Shown: positions 51,701-60,786, counted from the stretch's first letter. The stretch is 64,000 nt of DNA from Sphingobacterium sp. FBM7-1 (GCF_020687765.1 NZ_JAJEWJ010000001.1:124001-188000); one strand, 5' to 3'. Translations and numbers: made by a program. Notes: a model not told the origin generated them from the letters alone.

Positions 51701-52573
51701 ATGTCATATACAAGACTTTTGAGTAGTTTTGTTAGTGTAGATAAAATTTTAACCTTTAACGTGGCATTAATATTTAAAGATGGACGCCCGGTAGTCCGAC
51801 TCAGAGCATTCCGAGCTATTGATGATCCTAAAACGTGTGAACGTTTTATTGAAGGACATGAGCACGTGCTCACGGCAATAGGCGTAAAGAAAGTTACCTC
51901 TTCAAAAAACGACTGGATGTATAATCCGGCCGCTTTTGTGTTGATTGTGGAATCGCTGGACGGGGAGCGGGTGTACGGTGGTGCGCGGATACATGTGGCA
52001 GGAGGCTCTCAACCTCTTCCGATCGAAGAAGCAACCGGAAATATGGATCCCAAAATTTTCGATCTGGTATGGGATTACGCGCAGGAGGGAACCGGAGAGG
52101 GCTGCGGCTTGTGGAATTCCCGCGAGATTGCCGGATACGGTATCGGTAGTATCTTTCTAACCCGGGCTGCTATTGCGATCGCTCCGCGTATCGGTATAAA
52201 ATCGCTCTTTGCCCTTTGTGCACCTTACACCATAAATCTGACGAAAAGCGTGGGATATCGGCAGGAAACGGGCGTGGGCAATAACGGAACGTTTTATTAT
52301 CCCAAATTGGATCTGTTGGCCACAACGATGATTCTGGATGATGTAGAAAGCCTGCCTTTAGCGTCCGAAGAAGATAAAGCCGCGATTTTAGCGTTAAGGG
52401 CACAGGGTGAAGTGGTGCGGATAGAGGAACTACGTAGAAAGGAAATTGAAATTCATTACAGTCTTCAATTGGATAATTTGAAGAATTGGGATCTCCAGAA
52501 GATGATACAAGGCATGACCCGTTATGACGTTAACGACCAATCCTTTGACGGTAAAGAACCGAGTATATTCTGA
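51701..52573 (+). CDS. GNAT/LuxI-fold-like acyltransferase homologue
   Basis: A 290-residue protein. The core (about 24-205) looks like an N-acyltransferase: REIAGYGIGSIFLTRAAIAIAPRIG resembles the acyl-CoA-binding motif A, and LFALCAPYTINLTKSVGYRQE the following motif B. The family is not otherwise recognised; autoinducer-synthase-like proteins share this fold. A -7 box (TAGTTTTG, 51724-51731) lies inside the first codons, so GTG 51761 (VALIFKDGRPVVRLRAF) may be the true start. A methyltransferase gene and a sensor kinase gene follow closely, so the three may form one module. Confidence 0.6.
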   Translation: MSYTRLLSSFVSVDKILTFNVALIFKDGRPVVRLRAFRAIDDPKTCERFIEGHEHVLTAIGVKKVTSSKNDWMYNPAAFVLIVESLDGERVYGGARIHVAGGSQPLPIEEATGNMDPKIFDLVWDYAQEGTGEGCGLWNSREIAGYGIGSIFLTRAAIAIAPRIGIKSLFALCAPYTINLTKSVGYRQETGVGNNGTFYYPKLDLLATTMILDDVESLPLASEEDKAAILALRAQGEVVRIEELRRKEIEIHYSLQLDNLKNWDLQKMIQGMTRYDVNDQSFDGKEPSIF

Positions 52574-52584
52574 AAAATAAGACT

Positions 52585-53355
52585 ATGGCTGAAAAACATT
52601 ATAATAGCACGTATCTATCCGACACGATGCGATTACTCCAAGGGGTCAAAACCAAATCCTACACTTTTTTTAACTCCGTCGCGGATGGTGGAACACTGGT
52701 GGATTTAGGCTGCGGAACCGGGCAGGACGTACTCAACATGGCACGCACTTTCTCGGGAGATAACCTGCGTTTTATTGGCATAGATCACGACGCAAATATG
52801 ATCGCTAAGGAGAACGGGGCTAGTGCATCGGATCCGCGTATCGAATTTTTGGTGGGGGATGCCCTGCATATACCGTTAGCGGATACCACGGTGGATGGTA
52901 TACGTATGGAGCGTTTGGTACAGCACGTGGTCGACCCGAAGGCGCTGTTTACAGAAGTGTACCGCGTTATGAAAGCCGGCGGTAGGGTGGTGATTGTGGA
53001 GTCGGATTGGAAAAGTATTGCGTTTTACCAGGGTGATTTGTCCGTAGCCGATAAACTCAACCAGTATTTATCCGCTAAAAAGGTAAATAATGGGAAAGCA
53101 GCGCAATCGCTGAGCACCTATCTGGATCAATGGGGATTCGGCAAGGTGACTGCCGAGGTTTTTCCGTTTGTCCTGACTTCTTATGCGGATGCCTGTACGT
53201 ATCTGTGGATCGACAAGATGATCGAGGAAATGGTGGCGTTGGATCGGATTACAGCAGCCCAGCAGCAGGATTTTGTAGCGGCGCAGCAGGCTGCGGACGC
53301 ACGTGGTTTTTTTGCTTGTAGTATGAATATTGTACTCGTATCCGCAGTAAAATAA
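52585..53355 (+). CDS. SAM-dependent methyltransferase
   Basis: A 256-residue class I methyltransferase. Motif I LVDLGCGTGQDV is at 38-49, the acidic end of strand 2 is in GIDHDANMIA, and LVGDALHIPLADTTVDGIRMERLVQHV follows, as in ubiquinone/small-molecule methyltransferases. The substrate is unknown. It lies 11 bp after the acyltransferase-like gene and one base before the kinase gene, so all three are surely one transcript. It may modify the product of the upstream enzyme. Confidence 0.88.
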   Translation: MAEKHYNSTYLSDTMRLLQGVKTKSYTFFNSVADGGTLVDLGCGTGQDVLNMARTFSGDNLRFIGIDHDANMIAKENGASASDPRIEFLVGDALHIPLADTTVDGIRMERLVQHVVDPKALFTEVYRVMKAGGRVVIVESDWKSIAFYQGDLSVADKLNQYLSAKKVNNGKAAQSLSTYLDQWGFGKVTAEVFPFVLTSYADACTYLWIDKMIEEMVALDRITAAQQQDFVAAQQAADARGFFACSMNIVLVSAVK

Positions 53356-53356
53356 T

Positions 53357-55513
53357 ATGATAGTGAGGTTCCTTCTTCTGCTACTCCTGTTTCCGTTAGG
53401 AATATTTGGTCAAATCAAACTAACGGATGTAGACACCTTGGTTGGATTAGATTCCTGCCTGTATATATTGAAGCCCGACCGACAGGTGAATGCTAACGAG
53501 ATCGGATCACTGCGGGATGAATTTGTGCGGAGCGAGGCGGTCAATCCGAATTTGGGCCTGAGCCGTCATAATATCTGGGTGCGCTTCGAGATTGAAAACT
53601 TGGGTCAATGGTCAGACTATTTGCTCAATGTGGCTTATCCTTTGTTGGATGAAATCGAACTGTATGAGGTGGATACGCTGGGCCATTTAAATTCGGTTGC
53701 GCATTTTGGTAGTTTTAAGAAATTTAGCGATCGCCGGTATAAACATCCGAACTATATCTTCGATATGCCTATCCGCCCCGCTGAATCGAAAACTTACTAT
53801 CTACGGGTGCGGAGTGCTGAACAAATTATCTTGCCACTTACGTTGGGTATGCGGGATGATGTTTGGGGACAAATACGTAAGACGGATATCTTATTGGGAC
53901 TTTATTTAGGCGTGGTGCTTATTATGGCCCTATATAACTTTTTCTTATTTCTTTCTGTCCGGGATTATTCCTATTTGTATTATGTCGTTTACGTCGTTTT
54001 TTTAGGATTTACACAATTCGGTATTGCCGGCTTGAACTTTGAATTCCTTTGGCCCAACTGGCACGCCTGGGAAGAAGTAAGCGTAACGCTGTTTGCCTGC
54101 ATTAGCGGAATCGCCGTTCTTTTCTTTTCCGATCATTTTTTACAGCTCAAAAGATATTTACCAAGAGCCCGCTGCATGCTAGCGGGACTCTTGTTGTTGT
54201 TCGTTGCGGGTTTTATCACCACCGTTGGTGGAATCGAACGGTTTGGTTTCCAAATTATGCAGCTTGCAACAACTTTGGAGGCGTTGACCCTATTTGGGAT
54301 TTCCATGTATATGCTCCGGAAAAACTACCGACCGGCATTTTACTTTTTTATTGCCTGGGCAATCGTATTGGTGGGTGCCTTGATATTCCTGCTTAAAGAC
54401 TACGGCATCTTGCCGTATACAACGTTTACCAGCAACTCGTTTAGACTAGCCTCGATTGTCGAGATGGCGCTCTTGTCGTTCGCGCTAGCTGCCCGGATCA
54501 ATATTCTGAAGAAAGAAAAAGAGGAGTCGCAGGCACGCGAACTGGCTAGTTTGATGGAAAACGACAGGTTGGTCCGCGAACAAAATGTTGTTTTGGAACA
54601 GAAAGTGGAGGAGCGTACAGAGGAACTGACGGCATCGAATGTTTCGCTTCAGGAGACTTTGCTTCACCTGAAAGAAACGCAATCTCAATTGGTGGAAGCG
54701 GAAAAAATGGCCTCTTTAGGGCAGCTTACCGCAGGCGTGGCCCACGAAATAAATAATCCTATCAACTTTGTGTCGTCCAATGTGGCGCCGCTTAAACGCG
54801 ATATAAAGATGATCTGGGATACCTTAGCAGAAGTGGAACGGATTGCATTTGATCCTGAGTTATCGGTGGAAGAAAAGCACGCCCAGATAGCAGCGTATAA
54901 AGAAGAGATCGACATAGCCTATCTGAGGGAGGAAGTGGATTTTCTACTGAAAGGGATGCATGACGGTGCACACCGTACGGCCGAAATCGTGAAAAGTCTG
55001 CGTATTTTTTCGCGGGTGGACGAAGATGGTTTCAAGTTTGTCGATATCAACGAAGGGCTGGAATCGACCATGGTGATCCTTAATACCCTCATCACGCCGG
55101 ATATGACGGTGGAGAAAAATTACGGAGAGTTACCTAAAGTGGAATGTGCGGCGGGTAAGATGAATCAAGCATTTTTGAACATATTGACGAATGCGATTTA
55201 CGCTATCAACCAGAAATTCGGTAACACGCGCGGGGGGAAGCTGGAAATCGAAACAGGACTTCATAAAGATTCAGCCAATATTTATATGCGAATCGCAGAT
55301 AACGGTATTGGTATCCCCGAGACGATCCGCGAAAAGATCTTCGAACCTTTTTTCACGACCAAGGATGTGGGGGAGGGTACGGGCTTAGGCATGTCGATCA
55401 CCTATAATACCATCGCTAAACATCAAGGGAAAATCGAGGTGGAATCCGAAGAAGGAGTGGGTACAGTATTCACCCTTATTCTGCCTATTCATCAAAACAT
55501 TACGGGAAAATAA
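53357..55513 (+). CDS. 7TMR-DISM sensor histidine kinase
   Basis: A 718-residue kinase: signal peptide (1-18), 7TMR-DISMED2 periplasmic sensor domain (about 25-165, with [33 protein letters not shown] in parts), seven membrane helices (about 177-380), a coiled coil (about 385-450), a HisKA-type domain with His463 in [15 protein letters not shown], and an HATPase domain with [15 protein letters not shown] and [24 protein letters not shown] proteins are thought to bind small carbohydrate-like or other diffusible ligands. The gene downstream was a response regulator, now destroyed by a prophage. Confidence 0.93.
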   Translation: MIVRFLLLLLLFPLGIFGQIKLTDVDTLVGLDSCLYILKPDRQVNANEIGSLRDEFVRSEAVNPNLGLSRHNIWVRFEIENLGQWSDYLLNVAYPLLDEIELYEVDTLGHLNSVAHFGSFKKFSDRRYKHPNYIFDMPIRPAESKTYYLRVRSAEQIILPLTLGMRDDVWGQIRKTDILLGLYLGVVLIMALYNFFLFLSVRDYSYLYYVVYVVFLGFTQFGIAGLNFEFLWPNWHAWEEVSVTLFACISGIAVLFFSDHFLQLKRYLPRARCMLAGLLLLFVAGFITTVGGIERFGFQIMQLATTLEALTLFGISMYMLRKNYRPAFYFFIAWAIVLVGALIFLLKDYGILPYTTFTSNSFRLASIVEMALLSFALAARINILKKEKEESQARELASLMENDRLVREQNVVLEQKVEERTEELTASNVSLQETLLHLKETQSQLVEAEKMASLGQLTAGVAHEINNPINFVSSNVAPLKRDIKMIWDTLAEVERIAFDPELSVEEKHAQIAAYKEEIDIAYLREEVDFLLKGMHDGAHRTAEIVKSLRIFSRVDEDGFKFVDINEGLESTMVILNTLITPDMTVEKNYGELPKVECAAGKMNQAFLNILTNAIYAINQKFGNTRGGKLEIETGLHKDSANIYMRIADNGIGIPETIREKIFEPFFTTKDVGEGTGLGMSITYNTIAKHQGKIEVESEEGVGTVFTLILPIHQNITGK

Positions 55514-55582
55514 CCGTTAGTTATTGGAATAATCCCTAACTTCGTTTCAAATAATACTGTTTTCGGTCTGGGTGATCAGGTT

Positions 55583-55663
55583 ATGTCAGAAAAAACAAAA
55601 ATATTATATATTGATGATGAACCTAAGGGGGTTAAAACCACTTGTACCAATTCAATAATATAA
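55583..55663 (+). pseudogene. Response regulator gene truncated by prophage insertion
   Basis: The frame starts MSEKTKILYIDDEP, the standard beginning of a receiver domain with its acidic DD pair. It then runs into prophage sequence (KGVKTTCTNSII) and stops at 55661-55663. It lies 69 bp after the sensor kinase gene and was evidently its partner regulator. The break is at about 55623-55630, where the phage end begins. The rest of the gene should lie beyond the right end of the prophage, outside this window. Confidence 0.85.
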
Positions 55664-55772
55664 AAAAGTGCAAAAAATGTGTTTTTTGATAGTGTTAAGG
55701 CGGTTTTTAGTCAAAGAGGATAAAAAACCACTTGTGCAATCCTCTATAATTTGGTGCAATTTTACTATAATT
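55634..55772. repeat. Transposase-type end repeats L1-L3
   Basis: L1 has AAAACCACTTGTACCAAT at 55634-55651, L2 has AAAACCACTTGTGCAAT at 55724-55740 and a weaker L3 has TTGGTGCAATTTTACTATAA at 55751-55770. L1 and L2 are 90 bp apart, and L2 and L3 both end in a CTATAAT-like stretch. Number, spacing and place fit the left-end transposase sites of Mu-like phages. Two further GCGGTTTT copies lie at about 55700 and 55779. Confidence 0.65.
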
Positions 55773-55830
55773 TTTTAAAGCGGTTTTAAATGGTTATTAA
55801 AATAAGTTCGATAACCGTTCAAATCCGCTT

Positions 55831-56736
55831 CTATTTTAAACGGTGCTGAAGCTGATCCATTATTAAAGTGACCTTTGCTTCTAGGTCATTCACCCTATTA
55901 TAAATGGCATCGGGTTCGGGGAACTCAAACGCTAGGTTAGCTCTCAGATACCACATTTCCAATACTTCTTCAGGATCAAGAAGAATGTTAGGATACTCAC
56001 GTTTATTTTGGTTGTCACTTATCAAAATAAGCCTTCCAGTATCGTCAATCCTATTTAAAACACGTTTGGTCACAATTCCTTCCGACCTCGTTACAATCGT
56101 GTAAATACGCCTGTCACGGATATCTTCAAAGCTTTCTATCCATTGACCTATACCAAGACTGCTATTGTGCAGTGTGGGTGACATTGATTGTCCTTTAATC
56201 TCAAAAGCCCTAAATGTACCATGTCCAATGTTTGGAATCCTAAGCGTTGGTAACTGTTCTATGTATTCAGGATCAGCATAACCATTTAGATAACCAGCAG
56301 CAGATTTGGTACTAACTAAGCTTATAACCTCTCTATCATTTTCAGCTACTGTTATAACCTTTGGTAGTCCTAAAGTGGTAGTTGCAGGGGCATTTGGGGG
56401 GGCGTTTTTATCGTTAGTTGGGGGGGCAATACTTGTAATATTTTCATTTGAAAGCATAGTATTTTGATTACGAGCATTAGGGGTATTTACAATTTTTGTG
56501 CTATCAGCTTCAGGGCTGAGTAACATTTGCCCCTCTCCTGTTAGTAACCATACAGGATTTATATCAGGGTAAACACAGACAATTTTCTCTAATATATCAC
56601 TTCCTACAGAAGCCTGTCTCTTTATTTGTTTACCGAAATAGCCATTACCCACGCCAATAGCCTTATCAAATGCATTTAAGCTGATTGATTTACTATCGAG
56701 GTAATGTTTGATTCTATTTACAGTTTTATTTTCCAC
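55831..56736 (-). CDS. Prophage repressor, HTH plus S24 (LexA/CI-like) peptidase
   Basis: A 301-residue repressor. The N-terminal HTH (about 5-65, SISLNAFDKAIGVGNGYFGKQIKR) is followed by a Pro/Asn-rich linker (about 75-125) and an S24 autopeptidase domain. The cleavage site Ala147-Gly148 (KSAAGYLNG), nucleophile Ser184 (KGQSMSPTL) and Lys224 (IVTKRV) have LexA-like spacing, so self-cleavage after DNA damage is expected. It differs from the Mu c repressor, which is controlled by ClpX. The gene reads away from the early operon across an operator palindrome, as expected for the lysogeny switch. Confidence 0.9.
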   Translation of the reverse strand: MENKTVNRIKHYLDSKSISLNAFDKAIGVGNGYFGKQIKRQASVGSDILEKIVCVYPDINPVWLLTGEGQMLLSPEADSTKIVNTPNARNQNTMLSNENITSIAPPTNDKNAPPNAPATTTLGLPKVITVAENDREVISLVSTKSAAGYLNGYADPEYIEQLPTLRIPNIGHGTFRAFEIKGQSMSPTLHNSSLGIGQWIESFEDIRDRRIYTIVTRSEGIVTKRVLNRIDDTGRLILISDNQNKREYPNILLDPEEVLEMWYLRANLAFEFPEPDAIYNRVNDLEAKVTLIMDQLQHRLK

Positions 56737-56757
56737 AGAAAAAAGTCTCTATTATTT

Positions 56758-56788
56758 TTGTTTATACAGAATATTGTCTGTATAATTG
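56758..56788 (+). promoter_or_regulatory. Early promoter of the prophage with repressor operator
   Basis: TTG (56758-56760), a 20-bp spacer and TATAATTG (56781-56788, one mismatch) form a Bacteroidota-type promoter. The spacer is filled by a perfect inverted repeat TTATACAGA-N6-TCTGTATAA (56762-56785), so a dimer bound there would block RNA polymerase. This is probably the operator of the S24 repressor. Confidence 0.7.
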
Positions 56789-56801
56789 TGAACGCAAAGG
56801 A

Positions 56802-56819
56802 ACATTAATAAAGCGAATA
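56802..56819 (+). promoter_or_regulatory. Prophage leader motif, copy 1
   Basis: ACATTAATAAAGCGAATA ends one base before the ATG at 56821. The same text precedes three other prophage genes. Confidence 0.6.
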
Positions 56820-56820
56820 T

Positions 56821-57066
56821 ATGAAAAACAAAAACGAGTTGTGCCAATTTTCTGCGATTTCGGATGGAATCATTATTCCAGCGGTTGTCACTGCACGGAT
56901 AGTGGGATGTTCCGAATCAACGGTGAAAAAGGTTCGCACTGGTGTAATAGGAAAAAGTGGCAGAGGTAAGACCTGCCAACAGGTGGTTTTAGTAGATCAG
57001 CTTTTAATACAAGCTGTTGATATGGGGGTAAAAGAAGTTCAAAAGGTAGTCGAATCTACCAAGTAA
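56821..57066 (+). CDS. Small early prophage protein, possible DNA-binding regulator
   Basis: An 81-residue protein at the place of Mu ner. The middle part (IPAVVTARIVGCSESTVKKVRTGVIGKSGRGK) reads like a helix-turn-helix with a basic tail, and the C-terminal part is helical (QLLIQAVDMGVKEVQKVV). Homology to Ner itself is not evident. It is the first gene rightward from the operator and lies 6 bp before the transposase gene. A role in turning down early or repressor transcription is inferred from position. Confidence 0.65.
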   Translation: MKNKNELCQFSAISDGIIIPAVVTARIVGCSESTVKKVRTGVIGKSGRGKTCQQVVLVDQLLIQAVDMGVKEVQKVVESTK

Positions 57067-57072
57067 TTAATT

Positions 57073-59154
57073 ATGCAATACATTAACAATAATATCCTGT
57101 GTTTGACATATGACGAATACGTTAGCTTGTTCGGTATAGAAATATATAAATCCGATAAGAAACGTAATAATATCGTTGTTCACGGTATTGGTGGTAATGG
57201 TCGCAAAGTGTTTATTGAATTTGAATCCCTGAAACCAAACCGAAAAGAAACTATAGTAAAACACTATGGAAATCCTTATGACTATTTAGCCAAACAACCC
57301 ATTTTAGACCTAATAGATTGGGATTACCAAGCGCAAAAATTCTACACTGATTATGTCCTTCCTAATGGCACTAAGTTGCCTGCAAGTGATTTAGATGCTA
57401 TGGGTAAAGCGCAAATAAACTATGTTGACCGATATACTAAAGCTGTTAACTGGCTCAATATGCTGGGTAAATTCACAACAGATAAAAGAGCTTTAAAACA
57501 AGCTTTAAATATATCCGTAATGGAGTTTTGGGATGTTGTAGGGGAATTGGTCGTAAAGGAAAAGATTGCACTTCCTGCCAATCCAAAAAGGCTAAAGGAG
57601 AAACTTAAAGAATTCAACTCTTATGTTGATGCGAGTGACAAATATGAAATGCTTATTGAAAAACATCGTTTTGGTAACTCAAATGCAAAGAAAACGGATG
57701 AAGAAGGTGAAGCATTATTATTAAAGCTCCTGAGCGATCCAAGAAAGCATGATGATACTGTAATAGCTGCTGCATATAATAAATATGCTGTTGACAATGA
57801 AAAAGAAACTATCACGGCTGGGGCTGTTGGGTATATACGTAGGCAAAATGAGCATATTATAAAAGCCACGCGTGACGGTGCTAAAGCAGCTTATAACCAA
57901 TATACCAAAGAGATCAAACGTAAACGTGCTTCAGCTCCATTGCTATTGCTAAACAGTGATGATAACAACCTTGACCTTTTCTTTACTGTAGAATATAAGG
58001 ATAACGCTGGTGCTACAAAGAAAAACCACTATTACCGTCCTGTATTATATGTTGTCATTGATACCTTCAATGATTATATACTAGGCTATGCGTATGGAGA
58101 TAACTCAACGCATGAACTGATTTATGAAGCATTCCGAAATGCTATAAATCATATTTACGAGCTTACTGGCGGTTACTACCTATCACACCAGTTGCAAACT
58201 GACCGTTGGGGGCTGGATGTGAAAATGAAGAATGAGCTTGGTGAATTTTATCGCAAAGTTGGGGGTAAATTCACACCACAAGCCCACAAAGTTCCTCAGG
58301 GTAAATATATCGAACGTTCTTTCGGTAAAGAATGGCATCAAGTATTAAAAGCCCTTCCATTCAATAATTATGCTGGCTACAACGTAAAGGCTAAAGAGAG
58401 CTTAAACCCTGAGTTTGTTGCACAAAATGCCAAAAACCATCCTTCAATAACTGAAATGCCAACGATCATCGAGGGCTTTATCAATTTGATGCGAACAAAG
58501 GCTAATCCAAAAACAGGGATCAGCCGTCAAGCTGAATGGCTGGAAGCATTCAGAAATAGCGATAAGAGCCGTAAAAATCATATTGATACAGCTACAAAGC
58601 TTTCCATTGTTGGTAAAAAACGTGCTGGTGAACCTTTAAAGATATCTTCCAAAGGTATTGAATGGACTGTTTCAGGGCAAAAATTGCGTTTCGATCTTCC
58701 TAATGAAGTGATATGGAAATATAACGGTGCAAAAGTAGATGTGTTCTATGATCCGTCTAACCTAAATGAAGTATTGATCACGGATGGTAGCGGTTTACGG
58801 TTTGTCGCTGGACAATATGACGAACGCCCATCTGCAATAGCTGATTATCAGGAAGGAGATAGAAAACGGATACAACAGGATTGGGATAATAAAGAGGAAA
58901 TATCAACACGCCTAACCTCGGTGCTTCAGGATAAGCTAAAAGCTTTGGATGGCTCAAACATCAACCCTGAAAGCTTGCTACAGGCTGGTGTCCTTTTAAA
59001 GGATTTGAAAAATGGTGCTGAAGCTGGATATCTACAACAGCTATACGGTAAAAAAGAAGCGTTACCAATGCCAAAAGAAGAATTTAAAGTACCTGTTGAA
59101 CCTCAGAAAGATGAGGATAACGATGAAGGATTTGACATTTATAATCTAATGTAA
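57073..59154 (+). CDS. Mu-type DDE transposase (MuA-like)
   Basis: A 693-residue transposase of the Mu/rve family. The RNase H-like core (about 290-420) has Asp330 in YVVIDTFND, Asp377 in LQTDRWG and Glu414 in KYIERSFGKEWH, with D-E spacing like retroviral integrases. The N-terminal 280 residues should hold the end-binding domains, and a mu-transposase C-terminal beta-barrel follows at about 530-600 (FDLPNEVIWKYNGAKVDVFYDPSNLNEV region). The last 30 residues are acidic. It joins the phage ends to target DNA for integration and replicative transposition. The length is close to MuA (663). Confidence 0.93.
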   Translation: MQYINNNILCLTYDEYVSLFGIEIYKSDKKRNNIVVHGIGGNGRKVFIEFESLKPNRKETIVKHYGNPYDYLAKQPILDLIDWDYQAQKFYTDYVLPNGTKLPASDLDAMGKAQINYVDRYTKAVNWLNMLGKFTTDKRALKQALNISVMEFWDVVGELVVKEKIALPANPKRLKEKLKEFNSYVDASDKYEMLIEKHRFGNSNAKKTDEEGEALLLKLLSDPRKHDDTVIAAAYNKYAVDNEKETITAGAVGYIRRQNEHIIKATRDGAKAAYNQYTKEIKRKRASAPLLLLNSDDNNLDLFFTVEYKDNAGATKKNHYYRPVLYVVIDTFNDYILGYAYGDNSTHELIYEAFRNAINHIYELTGGYYLSHQLQTDRWGLDVKMKNELGEFYRKVGGKFTPQAHKVPQGKYIERSFGKEWHQVLKALPFNNYAGYNVKAKESLNPEFVAQNAKNHPSITEMPTIIEGFINLMRTKANPKTGISRQAEWLEAFRNSDKSRKNHIDTATKLSIVGKKRAGEPLKISSKGIEWTVSGQKLRFDLPNEVIWKYNGAKVDVFYDPSNLNEVLITDGSGLRFVAGQYDERPSAIADYQEGDRKRIQQDWDNKEEISTRLTSVLQDKLKALDGSNINPESLLQAGVLLKDLKNGAEAGYLQQLYGKKEALPMPKEEFKVPVEPQKDEDNDEGFDIYNLM

Positions 59155-59157
59155 AAA

Positions 59158-59180
59158 CTCCCACGGCTGCAACCGTGAGA
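59158..59180 (+). other. Hairpin between muA and muB
   Basis: CCACGG pairs with CCGTG-containing sequence around CTGCAA, extended by CTC/GAG. No T run follows, so it may be an RNA-processing or stability element. Confidence 0.4.
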
Positions 59181-59193
59181 GTGCAAAGTGTAC

Positions 59194-59211
59194 ACATTAA
59201 TAAAGCGAATA
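59194..59211 (+). promoter_or_regulatory. Prophage leader motif, copy 2
   Basis: ACATTAATAAAGCGAATA, identical to copy 1, ends three bases before the ATG at 59215. It supports that start over the GTG at 59188. Confidence 0.6.
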
Positions 59212-59214
59212 AAA

Positions 59215-60069
59215 ATGAATACAACCACAAAAGAACAAATTAAAAACGACTTGTACCAATTTGTGCAGAAAGTCGGAAGCCAAAACGCTGCATCTAAGCA
59301 ATTGACGAATGTAAGCAATGCTACTATATCCAATATTCTTGCTGGAAAGTGGGATAACATAGGTGATAGTATGTGGATAAGCATTCAGAAACAAGTTTCC
59401 GCAAACGGCAACGAGTGGAAAGTATTGACCGATACAAGACGTATGAGCATGATGCATCAGCTGTATATGGATGCTAAGCGTTTCAGTGAGGTTTTCTGTA
59501 TTGTCGCTCCTGAAGGAAGCGGAAAGACAGAGCCAGCAAAGATTTTTTCCAGCAATGAAAACGTGTATATCCTAAAATGTAAAGAGCATTTGAACCGCAA
59601 AACCTTTTTGAGCGAATTGCTACAGGCTATGGGTAAAGACAGCGGAGGATATACGGTCTATGAAATGATGACCGTGGTACTGGAAGCCATATTGAGGGCT
59701 GAATCACCTCTAATCATATTGGATGAAGCGGATAAGATCAGTGATCAGGTGCTTTACTTCTTCATTACAATCTACAATGAAACTGAAGGTAAATGTGGCT
59801 TGGTTCTTCAGGCAACGGATCACCTTAAAAAGAGAATACAAAAAGGCGTTGCAATCAATAAGAAAGGGTTTAAGGAGATATTAAGCCGTATTGGTAGAAA
59901 GTTCATTGAGTTGCCTCACAATACCGATGAGGAACTAAAGCGAATAGCCATGTTGAACGGTGTGAATGATGAGCTTGAAGCCATTAGAATAGTGAATGAC
60001 AGTGAAAGGGATATCAGAAGGGTTAAACGTCTTGTATTGGCTTATAAACGCAAGAAAGGAGCTGCATAA
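59215..60069 (+). CDS. MuB-like AAA ATPase (target-DNA activator)
   Basis: A 284-residue ATPase from ATG 59215 (MNTTTKEQIKNDLYQF). An N-terminal HTH (about 12-60, SQNAASKQLTNVSNATISNIL) is followed by an AAA+ domain with Walker A APEGSGKTE (98-106) and Walker B PLIILDEADK (about 166-175). This is the architecture of MuB and related ATPases, which coat target DNA, stimulate the transposase and give target immunity. It follows muA directly, as in Mu. A one-base overlap links it to the next gene. Confidence 0.92.
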   Translation: MNTTTKEQIKNDLYQFVQKVGSQNAASKQLTNVSNATISNILAGKWDNIGDSMWISIQKQVSANGNEWKVLTDTRRMSMMHQLYMDAKRFSEVFCIVAPEGSGKTEPAKIFSSNENVYILKCKEHLNRKTFLSELLQAMGKDSGGYTVYEMMTVVLEAILRAESPLIILDEADKISDQVLYFFITIYNETEGKCGLVLQATDHLKKRIQKGVAINKKGFKEILSRIGRKFIELPHNTDEELKRIAMLNGVNDELEAIRIVNDSERDIRRVKRLVLAYKRKKGAA

Positions 60070-60479
60070 TGGAAATGACAAACACTAAAACAAGCTGGAT
60101 TAACAAGGTTAAGACTATACAGCAGGTAAACCGTGAGCTGGTCATGCGTAAGCTGGGTATTTCAGAAGAAGATTATCACGATATGTGGTTAGATGCTGGA
60201 ATCCATTATTTAACGGATGTGATTGAAGTTGGTGAATGGCAGCCCGAATTTATGAATGCTCGCATCTTTTGGAAATGGTGGTTGAACCATTGGCAACGCT
60301 GGGATACTCGTTTCTTGGAATACACTAAAGAAGTTCCAAGAGATCAGTGGGCTAAGCTCTATGATGATGTGCATGATCCACTGCACGCAGACTTTAAACC
60401 CCATGCTGTAGTGCTGGAAGATATCTTCCATAAAGAAGTAGTGATCCCAATGACTAAAGGACAATATGAAAAGGCGTAA
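60069..60479 (+). CDS. Prophage protein of unknown function
   Basis: A 136-residue soluble protein, rich in Trp (10 residues) and His. It starts on the last base of the MuB stop, so the two are translationally coupled. The motifs HDMWLDAGIHYLTDV and RIFWKWWLNHWQRWDTRFLEY recur in unknown Mu-like phage proteins of Bacteroidota as far as I recall, but I cannot name a family. No enzyme signature is seen. Confidence 0.7.
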   Translation: MEMTNTKTSWINKVKTIQQVNRELVMRKLGISEEDYHDMWLDAGIHYLTDVIEVGEWQPEFMNARIFWKWWLNHWQRWDTRFLEYTKEVPRDQWAKLYDDVHDPLHADFKPHAVVLEDIFHKEVVIPMTKGQYEKA

Positions 60480-60786
60480 CATTTTAAAGCTTATAGCTCA
60501 GGAGTTGGGCTATAGTGTTGAGGATATTTTAACCAAAGGAAAGAAAACGGATGTGTTGTATGCTCGCTATATAACGATTGCCATCCTAAGGGAGGAAGGT
60601 TATAGTACCAATGAAATAGCATCCCTGTTTACAGAATGGTCACGTAATAACATTGCAAACCACTGTGTAGAGGTGTTCAATGATCTTCTTTCCTACAATA
60701 GAAAATTTAAGGATATGTATTTAAAGGCGGTGAAAGCCGTGGAGGATAGCGATTATGAAGATGAAAATGACCAGAAATCAGCTTGA
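60466..60786 (+). CDS. Stand-alone DnaA-domain-IV-like DNA-binding protein
   Basis: A 106-residue protein resembling the C-terminal DNA-binding domain of DnaA. LGYSVEDILTKGKKTDVLYARYITIAILREEGYSTNEIASLF corresponds, in pieces from residue 14, to the DnaA helices including the basic loop and the helix-turn-helix. The DnaA signature GGRDHSTVIHA is degenerate here (TEWSRNNIANHC), so box recognition may differ. The AAA+ domain of DnaA is absent. It overlaps the previous gene by 14 bp and could recruit or divert host replication, or act as a regulator. Confidence 0.7.
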   Translation: MKRRNILKLIAQELGYSVEDILTKGKKTDVLYARYITIAILREEGYSTNEIASLFTEWSRNNIANHCVEVFNDLLSYNRKFKDMYLKAVKAVEDSDYEDENDQKSA

